Assembly (NCBI RefSeq): GCF_900102505.1
Contig: NZ_FMVT01000008.1
Location: forward strand, 1-64,000
Direction: 5' to 3'
Source of the DNA: Paracoccus tibetensis
GTDB taxonomy: Bacteria > Pseudomonadota > Alphaproteobacteria > Rhodobacterales > Rhodobacteraceae
Length of the DNA: 64,000 nt
Made by a program: the position numbers and the translations under genes. Positions 1 through 7,556 of the stretch are shown piece after piece (within the stretch, counting starts at the first letter, position 1; each line of letters starts with the position of its first letter). Below the pieces are notes generated by a model that worked only from the letters and a program-made list of their open reading frames with translations, searched no databases and was not told where the DNA came from.

Positions 1-1504
1 TCGATGAAGCGGCCGGCGAGGGTGTGGCGCGCCTCGGCGCCGTTCAGCGTGACCCGCAGGCCACCCGCGCGGATCGCCTGGCTGCGCACCAGCCCGTCGG
101 GATCGGCCACGTCCACCATCGGCGCCTTTCGGGCGTCGAAGATCGCCGTGTAGAAGAGCGACCAGCTGAGCATTTCGTCATAGGCCATGGTCTGGCCGAT
201 ATGGTCGATGCCGGTGATCCCGGCGCCAAGCTCCGCGGGGGAGGCGGCGAAGTCCACCTGCCAGATGCCGGCAAGGTCCGCGCCCTCGTCCAGAAGCCGC
301 AGCACGCTGCCGCCGACGCCGCGGATCGCCGGGATCCGCAGCTCGCCCGCGGCCGGCTCCTCGCCATGGGGCTGGGCCAGAAGGCCCGTGGCGCGGGCGA
401 AGGCCGCCTGAGCATCCGGCACCATCAGCGCGATCTCAGAGACCGTGGTGCCGTGGGTCAGGTAGGTGCTGTGGGTGAAGCCCGCCTCGCCGGTGTTCAC
501 CAGCACGTTCGCGCGGCCCTGCCGCCAGAGCGTCACGGGCTTGGACACATGCGCCCCCGCCCGCGCAAAGCCGGCGGTCGCAAGCAGCGCCTCCAGCGCG
601 GGGGCCTCGGCCGGGGTGGTGGCGAATTCGATGAACTCGACGCGGCCGACCGGAACGGGGGGCGGCAGGGCGGCGGGCGCAAGGGCAGGCTCGGCCCGGC
701 GCACCGCGTCCATCAGCGCGATCAGGCTGCGATGCCCGTCCTGCGCGACCATGCGCGGCAGGCCGGCGCGGAACTGGTCGTTGAAGATCTCGAGGCTGAG
801 TGGTCCGTCATAGCCCGTCGCCGCCACCGCGCGCATGAAGCCGGTGACGTCCAGATCGCCCTCGCCGGGCATGTTGCGGAAATGGCGCGACCAGTAGAGG
901 AGGTCCATCGGGATCGCGGGCGCGTCGGCCAGCTGGACGAAGAAGATCCGGTCTCCCGGAATGGCGCGGATCGTGTCGAGGTCGATCCGGCGGGCCAGCG
1001 TGTGGAAGCTGTCGAGGATCAGCCCGACCTGGGGGTGGTCGGCGCGGCGCACCACCTCCCACGCGTCGCGGTGGTCGAAGACGTGCCGGCCCAGCACAGC
1101 GCCTCGAAGCCCACGCGGACGCCATGCTCCCCGGCCAGATCGCCCAGGTCGCGGAAATCCTGCGCCATGCGGTCGATGCCCCCCATCGCGGCGGGATGGA
1201 CGGTCGAGCAGACCAGCATCAGGTCGGTGCCCAGCTGGTTCATCAGCTCGAACTTGCGCTCGGCCCGGGCGAAGGCGCGGGCGCGGTGCGGCTCGGGCAG
1301 GGCCTCGAAGTCGCGGAAGGGCTGGAAGAGCGTGATCTCGAGCCCGTGGTCGCGCACCATGCGCCCGACCTCGGCCGGCGTGAAGTCCGAGGCGAGGAAG
1401 TCCTGCTCGAAGATCTCTATCCCGTCGAAGCCTGCCGCGGCGATGGCCGCCAGCTTGGTCGGCAGGGTTCCCGACACGGAGACAGTCGCGATCGAGGTCT
1501 TCAT
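1..1504 (-). pseudogene. 3-dehydroshikimate dehydratase-like (sugar isomerase/HPPD two-domain) gene, frameshifted and cut by the window edge
   Basis: The N-terminal half, starting at ATG 1504 (MKTSIATVSVSG), is a xylose-isomerase-like TIM barrel. The rest, running off the left edge, is a glyoxalase/4-hydroxyphenylpyruvate-dioxygenase-like domain. This two-domain layout is that of bacterial 3-dehydroshikimate dehydratases, which turn 3-dehydroshikimate into protocatechuate. The reading frame breaks at the CCC run at 1090-1092: after FEALCW the frame turns to nonsense, but adding one G restores GRHVFDHRDAWEVV and an uninterrupted protein to the window edge. A one-base contraction of a homopolymer explains this, either as a real mutation or as a sequencing error. 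The gene lies downstream of aldolase and hydratase genes on the same strand and near a shikimate-dehydrogenase-like gene at 5977, which fits quinate/shikimate use. The family call is firm; the exact substrate is inferred. Confidence 0.8.
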
Positions 1505-1601
1505 GCGTCCCGCCCCGCAATCAGGTCGGCGCGCAGCCGCGCCTCGTCCAGCGGCAAAGCGGCCCCGGGCGGTCCGTCCGGATGTGAGCAGACGCAGCGC
1601 A

Positions 1602-2246
1602 TCAGGCCATCCTTCTGTTGCACGCATTGAAGTCCTGCATGCATAGCTCGATCTGCCGCATCAGATCTGAAGCGCCGATGGGAACCGCGACGGCTTGTTC
1701 AATTCGCGCGAAGACATCGGGGAGAACGCGGTTTGCTTGGCCCGCCTTTCCGAGCGTCTCCCTGATGCCGGCCAAGGCATCGCCATGGCCTTGCCGGAAC
1801 AGTTCCGCCGCCTCGGCAGGGGACTCCGCGACGATCAGCCGATCGCCTCCGACCTCGACCGCCAAGGGCGAGTGGTAGGCTGCGCCCTTGGCGCTGATGA
1901 TCCGATCCTCACCGGCCAATACCTCGCTGCAGGATGAGGCCAGCTGGTCGGCGCGGACGAGGAAGGTTGCCTCGACGCGGTGGTAGGGCTTGCTAAAGGC
2001 CAGCCGGTCGAGGCGCGACGGGTCGATGGCGAGGAAGGCGATATCCCAGGCCTGAGCTGTGTCCTCGACGATGGCGCGGGCGTTCGAGTAATCCACGAAG
2101 CGCAGCTGCCGCCCCGTCGCATCGGCGATGCGGCGGGCGAGGTCTGGTGCGAGGCCGGTGTAGCTGTCTCCCGCTTTGTGCACGAGCGCGGCGTTGTTGA
2201 GGTTCAGCGCGGCGCGCAAGACGCCTGACGGCGCCGCGCCCGTCAT
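1602..2246 (-). CDS. family 3 solute-binding-protein-like protein without signal peptide
   Basis: About 214 residues resemble the bacterial extracellular solute-binding family 3 (amino-acid ABC transporters): GVLRAALNLNNAAL opens the first lobe, followed by GLAPDLARRIADATG and the ligand-lobe phrase DIAFLAIDPSRLDRLAFSKP. The preferred start is ATG 2246, which overlaps the aldolase stop as ATGA; an ATG two codons further upstream (2252) is possible. Neither start gives a hydrophobic signal peptide, so the protein is predicted to be cytoplasmic, which is odd for a binding protein. No permease or ATPase gene lies beside it. It may sense a pathway intermediate rather than serve transport, but that is a guess. 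Confidence 0.75.
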   Translation of the reverse strand: MTGAAPSGVLRAALNLNNAALVHKAGDSYTGLAPDLARRIADATGRQLRFVDYSNARAIVEDTAQAWDIAFLAIDPSRLDRLAFSKPYHRVEATFLVRADQLASSCSEVLAGEDRIISAKGAAYHSPLAVEVGGDRLIVAESPAEAAELFRQGHGDALAGIRETLGKAGQANRVLPDVFARIEQAVAVPIGASDLMRQIELCMQDFNACNRRMA

Positions 2247-3004
2247 GCCCATTCCGCCCGGCGCGCAACGGCGGCGCGGCGCAGAAGGCCGCTGTCGACG
2301 TCCACGGCGATGAAGAGCGCGCCTGCAGCTTTGGCTTCCTGCAGGAAGGCTTGGTCCAGCGAGAGGATGCCGGACGGTATGCCTTGCGCGGCGAGACGGC
2401 GGATCCCGCCGAGGATGGCCTCCTTCACCTCAGGATGCGAGGCCTTGCCGGGATGGCCGAGGCTGGCGGCGAGGTCGGCCGGGCCGAAGAAGATGCCGTC
2501 CACGCCCTCCACGGAAGCGATCTCGTCCAGATTGTCCAGCGCTTCGCGCGTCTCGACCTGAAGGAGCAGGCAGATCTCGTCATTGGCGCGTTCGGCGTAG
2601 TCCGCAACGGTGCCATAGCGCGTGGCGCGGGTGATTCCGGCGACGCCGCGGATGCCCTTGGGCGGATAGGTCACGGTCGAAACGGCGGCGCGGGCCTCTT
2701 CGGTGTTCTGGATATAGGGGATCAGCAGCGTCTGCGCGCCGGCATCCAGCAACTTCTTGATCTCGACCGGGTTGTTCCAGCCGGGCCGCACCACCGCTGT
2801 GACCGGGTAGGGCGCAACGGCGCGCAGAAGCCCGATCACCTCGGGCGCGCCGAAGGGCGAATGCTCGGTGTCGAACATCATCCAGTCATAGCCGCAACCG
2901 GCCAGCAGTTCGGCGACCTGGGGATCGGCGAAGGAGCTCCAGATCCCGATCTGGACGCGGCCCTCGCGCAGGGCGGCCTTGAGGGCGTTTTTCGGCAGGT
3001 CCAT
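2243..3004 (-). CDS. hpcH: HpcH/HpaI family aldolase (4-hydroxy-2-oxo acid aldolase)
   Basis: A 253-residue class II pyruvate-dependent aldolase of the HpcH/HpaI family, which splits 4-hydroxy-2-oxoheptanedioate or similar 2-oxo acids into pyruvate and an aldehyde. Family signatures visible are GIWSSFADPQVAELLAGCG near the start, DWMMFDTEHSP (with the base-forming region), KKLLDAGAQTLLIPYIQ, and the metal-ligand stretches LLLQVETREALDN and GIFFGPADLAASLG. The length is usual for the family. ATG 3004 opens MDLPKNALKAALREG, typical of the family. It sits 35 bases after the hydratase, the preceding step in the homoprotocatechuate lower pathway, so the two probably act in sequence. The stop overlaps the next gene. 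Confidence 0.92.
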   Translation of the reverse strand: MDLPKNALKAALREGRVQIGIWSSFADPQVAELLAGCGYDWMMFDTEHSPFGAPEVIGLLRAVAPYPVTAVVRPGWNNPVEIKKLLDAGAQTLLIPYIQNTEEARAAVSTVTYPPKGIRGVAGITRATRYGTVADYAERANDEICLLLQVETREALDNLDEIASVEGVDGIFFGPADLAASLGHPGKASHPEVKEAILGGIRRLAAQGIPSGILSLDQAFLQEAKAAGALFIAVDVDSGLLRRAAVARRAEWA

Positions 3005-3039
3005 CGGGGATGCTCCGGTTCGGGGTTGCGAAAGACGTA

Positions 3040-3822
3040 TCAGTCGAAGGCGACGCCGATGGCGCCGAGCGGCCCGAAATCGGCGAAGATCACGTCGCCC
3101 GAGGCGATATCGACCGGCCGCGTGAAGGAGCCTCCCAGCACGATGTCGCCCTTTTTCAAGCCGCCGCCCAAGGGGGCCAGCTTGTCCACCAGCCAAGCAA
3201 GGCCCGCCGCCGGGTGGCCCATCACGGCGGCCGAAACGCCGCTTTCCTCGATGACGCCGTTCTGGGCCAGCGTCGCGCCGACCCACCGCAGATTGACGTC
3301 GAAGGGCCGCACCGTCCGCCCGCCCAGCACGATGGCGCCGAAGGCGGCGTTGTCGGCGATGGTGTCCACGATCTGGCGCGGCAGCTCGGTGCGGTAGTCG
3401 ATGATCTCCAGCGCCGGCTGGACGAACTCGGTCGCGCGCAGGACGTCATGGACCTGGCAGCCGGTCCCCGACAGGTCCTCGCCCATGATGAAGGCCAGCT
3501 CGACCTCGAGCCGGGGCTTGATGAAGGTGCCGGCCTTGATCCGCGCGCCGTCGTAGAAGAGCGCGTCGTCGAGGATCACGCCGTAATCGGGCTCGGTGAT
3601 CTTCGAGGCCTGCTGCATCGCGCGGCTGGTCAGGCCGATCTTGCGGCCGACGATAATGGCGCCCGCCGCGATGCGGGTGTCGGCCCATCGGCGCTGGACG
3701 TCATAGGCGTCCTCCAGCGTCATGGCGGGCCAGGTCTTCGAGGGTTGGGGGCAGACCTGGCGCGTCCGCTCGGCCTGAATGATGGCGTCTGCGGCCGCCT
3801 GGCGTTCCGTCTCGCTCAGCAT
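3040..3822 (-). CDS. hpcG: 2-oxo-hept-4-ene-1,7-dioate hydratase-like protein
   Basis: A 260-residue member of the HpcG/MhpD hydratase family (fumarylacetoacetate-hydrolase-like fold). It adds water to a 2-oxo-4-enoate to give the substrate of the neighbouring aldolase. Characteristic stretches are AYDVQRRWADTRIAAG, VGRKIGLTSRAMQQ, the acidic metal-site region KPRLEVELAFIMGEDL, and FVQPALEIIDYR. Near the C-terminus, LGGGLKKGDIVLGGSFT matches the family. The length is close to the E. coli homologue. It starts only 8 bases after the stop of the truncated dioxygenase, so the unit once ran ring cleavage, hydration, aldol cleavage. The exact substrate is uncertain, because an intradiol dioxygenase product would not normally pass through this hydratase. 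Confidence 0.9.
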   Translation of the reverse strand: MLSETERQAAADAIIQAERTRQVCPQPSKTWPAMTLEDAYDVQRRWADTRIAAGAIIVGRKIGLTSRAMQQASKITEPDYGVILDDALFYDGARIKAGTFIKPRLEVELAFIMGEDLSGTGCQVHDVLRATEFVQPALEIIDYRTELPRQIVDTIADNAAFGAIVLGGRTVRPFDVNLRWVGATLAQNGVIEESGVSAAVMGHPAAGLAWLVDKLAPLGGGLKKGDIVLGGSFTRPVDIASGDVIFADFGPLGAIGVAFD

Positions 3823-3829
3823 GGGAGTC

Positions 3830-4141
3830 TCACTTGATGGGAGGGATGGGCAGGCGAGACTCGCCTGGCTCCAGCGTCAGGGTATGCGTCAGGCTGAACC
3901 ATTCGCCGACTTCGCCATCCGTGGGATGCGGCGCGCTGTGCTTCTCCAGCGTGCCAATCAGCGCTTTGGTCACGCCGAACTGCACGTCCGAGGTCAGGTA
4001 GTCCGTCTCGTCGACATAGGTCTGGTTGATCAGCGTCTTGAAGCCCGGCTTGTGGGCCAGGACATGGACATGGGCGGGCCGATAGGGGTGACGGTCCTGG
4101 GCCTTCAGCAGCGTGCCCACGGTCGTGTCCGTGGGGATCGG
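3830..4141 (-). pseudogene. intradiol ring-cleavage dioxygenase, C-terminal remnant
   Basis: Only about the last 104 residues of a catechol/hydroxyquinol 1,2-dioxygenase-type enzyme remain. The retained part reads PIPTDTTVG, then HPYRPAHVHV with the two iron-ligand histidines, and ends in a normal C-terminus. Homology stops exactly one or two codons after the position of the second iron-ligand tyrosine (the Y of the family's Y-x-I-P motif); here that codon region reads R-P-I-P. Both ligand tyrosines and roughly two thirds of the protein are missing, so the product cannot be an active dioxygenase. A GTG at 4120 could start a 96-residue stub. The break coincides with the break in the dctQ-like gene on the other strand. 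Confidence 0.85.
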
Positions 4142-4662
4142 TCGCCGCGCTGATGATGGCGGCGATCTTCTGCACCTTCATCCTGCAGATCTTCATCCGC
4201 TATGCGACGGGATCGGGCTGGTTTACGGCGCTCTTCGGCCCGATCAACACCGCGCAGTTCGGCTGGACAGTCGAGTTCATCCTGGTCCTGTGGCTCTGGA
4301 CGATCTTCTGGGGCAATTCCTTCGTGGTCCGCGACAACGACCACGTGACCTTCGACATCATCTACAACACGGTGGGCCGGCGCGCCCGGACGGTGCTGGC
4401 CATCACAGGCGCAGTGATCATCGTTGCGGCGCTCTGGATCTCGATCATGCCGACCTATGACCGGATGCGGCTGCTGCGGATGCGCAGCTCGGCCACCCTG
4501 CCAGTCACCATGTTCCCGATCTACTCGATCTACTTCCTCTTCCTCGGCGCCGTGGGCCTGCGCTATCTCTGGCGGGCCTGCGAGGTCCTGCGCCACGGCG
4601 CCGACCGCGAAGTCCACGTCCTGCCGCCCGAGCTGGCCAAGGCACCGGAGGACCGGGCATGA
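4141..4662 (+). pseudogene. dctQ: TRAP transporter small permease (DctQ type), 5'-truncated
   Basis: The reading frame matches the small membrane subunit of TRAP dicarboxylate-type transporters from within the first transmembrane helix onward: VAALMMAAIFCTFILQIFIRY, then FILVLWLWTIFWGNSFVV, a third helix near TVLAITGAVIIVAALWI and a fourth at IYSIYFLFLGAVGLRYLW. The cytoplasmic N-terminus and the front of helix 1 are missing. The family-like sequence begins abruptly at about 4141, precisely where the dioxygenase remnant on the other strand begins. An internal ATG at 4153 could still start a 169-residue protein lacking part of helix 1, so residual function cannot be excluded. It overlaps dctM by ATGA. 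The usual DctP binding-protein gene is absent. Confidence 0.8.
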
Positions 4663-5954
4663 GCGTCGAGCTTCTGGTTCTCATCGGCACGCTCTTCTTC
4701 ATCGCCGGCATCGGCATGCCCATCGCCTATGCGATCATCGTCGCCTCCATTGGCTACATGCTGGCCGTCGGCTCCTCGCCCGGCATCGTCGGCCGGGTGC
4801 TGGTGGACGGGATCTACCAGAGCTTCCTGCTGCTGGCGGTGCCGCTGTTCATCGTGGCAGCGAACATCATGAACGCCGGCACGATCTCCGAGCGGCTGCT
4901 GGCCTTCTGCGTGGCGACCGTGGGCCGCTTCAAGGGCGGGCTGGGGCATGTGAACGTCATGTCCTCGCTGATCTTCTCGGGCATGTCCGGCTCGGCCGTG
5001 GCGGATGCCGCGGGGATCGGGCGCATCATCATCGACATGATGCGCAAGGACGGCCGCTTCCCCGCAGGCTACGCCGCCGCGTTGGCGGCGGCCTCGGCCA
5101 CCATCGGGCCGATCATCCCGCCCTCGATCCCGATGGTGCTCTACGCGCTCGTCTCGAACGCCTCGATCGGCGCGCTCTTCATGGGGGGCATCCTGCCCGG
5201 CCTCTTCATGGGCGTCGTCCTCATGGCGATGAACTGGTGGAGCGCGCATCGCCGCGGCTTTTTCACCGAGCCGCCCGTCGCGATGCGCGACCTGCCGCGC
5301 GTCACCGGCCGCGCCTTCCCGGCGCTGCTGATGCCGGCGATCCTGCTCTACGGCATCTACGGGGGCGTCACCACGCCGACCGAGGCCGCCGCGGTCGCCG
5401 CCGCCTATGCGCTGCTGCTGTCGGTGTTCTTCTACCGGGCGCTGAAGCTCAGCACCCTCTACTGCATCCTCGTGGACAGCGCGCGATCCTCAGCCGCGGT
5501 GGGCATCGTGATCGGCGGCGCGCTGATCCTCAACTACATCGTCGCTTCCGAGAACATCCCCTCGGCGCTGGCCGCCTATCTGGTCGAGGTGAACATCTCG
5601 CCGCTGATGTTCCTGCTGGCGGTCAACGTCTTCATCCTTCTGCTGGGCTGCCTTCTGGACGCGACGACGATCATTCTGGTGATCGTCCCGCTCTTCATCC
5701 CGACCTGCAACCTCCTCGGGATCGACCTCGTGCATTTCTGCGTGGTGATCGTGGTGAACTGCATGATCGGCCTGATCACGCCGCCCTACGGCATCCTTCT
5801 CTTCGTCATCAACGCCGTCGCCGGCATCCCGCTGCGCGACATCATCCTCGAGGTGCTGCCCTTCCTTGCGGTCCTCATCTGCGCGCTTCTGGTGATGATC
5901 CTGGTGCCGGACATCGTGCTCTTCCTGCCGCGCCTCTTCGGCTATGCCGGCTGA
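4659..5954 (+). CDS. dctM: TRAP transporter large permease (DctM type)
   Basis: A 431-residue, very hydrophobic protein of the DctM family, the transport channel of tripartite ATP-independent periplasmic transporters. The family patterns are clear: GIGMPIAYAIIVASIGYML, GMSGSAVADAAGIGRIIIDMM, PAGYAAALAAASATIGPIIP with the conserved PPSIPMVLYAL, GVTTPTEAAAVAAAYALLL, and the late repeat GCLLDATTIILVIVPLFIP followed by ITPPYGILLFVINAVAGIP. About eleven to twelve membrane segments fit the usual length of 425-440. The start overlaps the stop of the small permease (ATGA). Because the small permease is truncated and no DctP gene is nearby, the transporter is probably inactive or depends on a partner elsewhere. 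Its likely substrate is a shikimate- or aromatic-pathway acid, judged by neighbours. Confidence 0.93.
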   Translation: MSVELLVLIGTLFFIAGIGMPIAYAIIVASIGYMLAVGSSPGIVGRVLVDGIYQSFLLLAVPLFIVAANIMNAGTISERLLAFCVATVGRFKGGLGHVNVMSSLIFSGMSGSAVADAAGIGRIIIDMMRKDGRFPAGYAAALAAASATIGPIIPPSIPMVLYALVSNASIGALFMGGILPGLFMGVVLMAMNWWSAHRRGFFTEPPVAMRDLPRVTGRAFPALLMPAILLYGIYGGVTTPTEAAAVAAAYALLLSVFFYRALKLSTLYCILVDSARSSAAVGIVIGGALILNYIVASENIPSALAAYLVEVNISPLMFLLAVNVFILLLGCLLDATTIILVIVPLFIPTCNLLGIDLVHFCVVIVVNCMIGLITPPYGILLFVINAVAGIPLRDIILEVLPFLAVLICALLVMILVPDIVLFLPRLFGYAG

Positions 5955-5976
5955 TCACCCAACAAGGACCCTTTCC

Positions 5977-6807
5977 GTGATTACTGGCAAGACCCGGCTC
6001 ATCGCACATCTCGGCTTCCCGACCGAATCCTTCCGCGCGCCCATGATCTACAATCCCTATTTTGCCCGCCACGGTATCGACGCTGTCGTCGTGCCGATGG
6101 GCTGCAAGGCCGAGGATTACCCCGACTTCCTGCGCCTGGTCTTCCGCCTGTCGAATATTCACGGCGCGCTGGTGACGATGCCGCACAAGGTCACAACAAT
6201 GGCGCTGCTGGATGAGGCAAGCACCACGGCCCGTGTGGCAGGTTCTTGCAACGCGATCCGGCTGGCGCCAGACGGCCGGCTGATCGGCGACATGTTCGAC
6301 GGCGAGGGCTTCGTGCGCGGCGCGCTGAGAAAGGGCGTCGTGCTGGACGGCGCGCGGGCGCTGGTCGTCGGCGCCGGCGGCGTCGGCTCGGCAATCGCGG
6401 CCTCTCTGGCAGCAGCGGGCCTGCGCGAGTTGGCCGTTCACGACTTCCACGCGCCAACGGCCGAAGCCCTCGCCGCTCGCCTACGCCAGCACTACCCGGC
6501 GCTGGCCGTCACCACCGGCTCAAACGATCCGGACGGGTTCGACGTGGTGGTGAATGCGACGCCACTTGGCATGTCCGAGGGCGACCTGCTGCCGATGGAT
6601 GTAAGCCGCATCGCGGCCTCAACCTTCGTCGGTGAGGTGGTGATGAAGCACGAGATCACCCCCTTCCTTGCCGCCGCCCGCGATCGCGGCTGCCGCTTTC
6701 AGGTGGGAACGGACATGCTCTTCGAGCAGATCCCGGCATACTTGGAGTTCTTCGGCTTCCGCAGCGCCACGGCAGAAGAACTGCGGGAGGTTGCGGAGCT
6801 CAGCTAA
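5977..6807 (+). CDS. shikimate/quinate dehydrogenase family protein
   Basis: A 276-residue AroE/YdiB-family NAD(P)-dependent dehydrogenase. The substrate domain shows AHLGFPTESFRAPMIYN (a variant of the family's S-x-S substrate loop), LVTMPHKVTTMALLD with the catalytic lysine, and GSCNAIRLAPDGRLIGDMFD. The Rossmann part shows ALVVGAGGVGSAIAASLA (GAGGVGSA), and VVVNATPLGMSEGD is the family NATP-x-G motif. GTG 5977 is chosen because AAGGA lies 8 bases upstream; an ATG at 5944 overlaps the dctM stop and lacks such a site. Its position after the TRAP genes and opposite a dehydroshikimate-dehydratase-like gene suggests catabolism rather than aromatic amino-acid biosynthesis. Quinate or shikimate as substrate is an inference. 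Confidence 0.88.
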   Translation: MITGKTRLIAHLGFPTESFRAPMIYNPYFARHGIDAVVVPMGCKAEDYPDFLRLVFRLSNIHGALVTMPHKVTTMALLDEASTTARVAGSCNAIRLAPDGRLIGDMFDGEGFVRGALRKGVVLDGARALVVGAGGVGSAIAASLAAAGLRELAVHDFHAPTAEALAARLRQHYPALAVTTGSNDPDGFDVVVNATPLGMSEGDLLPMDVSRIAASTFVGEVVMKHEITPFLAAARDRGCRFQVGTDMLFEQIPAYLEFFGFRSATAEELREVAELS

Positions 6808-7227
6808 TAAGCAGCTTCAGGTCGATCACGGTGGTTGAAATTCGGCCCGCACAGCACGAGCAGCCAACCCCGGCCGGTCGGCCCCTGTCGGGTGCTGCCT
6901 TGCAACATCCTAAGACGGGACGTTCGTGCTTGCCGCAGTGCAATGGACCAAGCGGAGTCTGCTCTGCGGGACGGACTTGCCGTTCACTGCAGTTGCAGCT
7001 TTGCCACCCCTTCTTGAAACCAATTCGGCCGGCCAGACTCAAGGCGGACGGTCGAGTAGCAAGCGCAGACAGTTTACTCGGGGCCAATCGATCCGTCCTG
7101 TTACGTTGGCTTTGTCGCAAACATGTGGTCGGACCATTTTCTGGGGCCGGCTATTTCGGCGATCGTTGACAGATGCCTGGAGGAGACCATTTCTCGATCG
7201 GAAACCGAGAACGAACATGCCGTTCAA
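6808..7227 (+). other. 420-base stretch without a supportable gene
   Basis: No reading frame here has recognisable protein similarity or a convincing start. At 7107-7120 the string GGCTTTGTCGCAAA resembles the ends of some insertion sequences, but no partner end or transposase was found. The stretch borders the glutaminase relic and is probably debris of earlier rearrangement. Confidence 0.5.
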
Positions 7228-7476
7228 CTTTTTCAGCTGATATGCGTCGTCGCCTTCCGCGTGGGGATCCCCGGCAAGTCCGGCTTCGGCGGCGGGGTGT
7301 TGACGGTCGTGCCGGGACAGGCCTCGATCGCCATCTGGACACCGGGCCTGCACAATTGCAGGAACCCCCTCGCTGCCACGCTCATCGCTGAAAAGCTGTC
7401 CCGCTTCACCGCTTGGTCGGTCTTCGGTCAGTCGGCAGACCTTAACGCCTCCGGCGCGCCCGTCTCAAGCGTCTGA
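7228..7476 (+). pseudogene. glsA: glutaminase (GlsA family) C-terminal remnant
   Basis: From about 7240 the frame reads [18 protein letters not shown], then [15 protein letters not shown], then [11 protein letters not shown]. This is the conserved final 60 or so residues of serine-dependent glutaminases: the family's Y-R-V-G-x-P-x-KSG-x-GGG-I loop followed by its VPG-x-x-SIAVWSP and GWS-I-F ending. The first four fifths of the gene (about 250 residues), including the S-x-x-K active site, are missing, and no related sequence is seen upstream. The frame ends at a TGA at 7474-7476, shortly after the family's normal C-terminus. No internal stop or shift is visible within the relic. The loss of the 5' part matches the other truncations in this part of the window. 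Confidence 0.75.
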
Positions 7477-7556
7477 AGCGTGCGCGGCCTCTATCGCTGT
7501 CCCGCCCGCCTCTATAAGGCTGGGCGCCGACACGCGGACCAGTTGGGATAAGGCCG

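Noticed and set aside
3830..4120. Short stand-alone dioxygenase gene from GTG 4120
   Set aside because: It would lack both iron-ligand tyrosines; treated as a remnant.
7107..7121. GGCTTTGTCGCAAA resembling an insertion-sequence end
   Set aside because: No transposase or matching inverted end was found within the segment; a single 14-base match is not enough.
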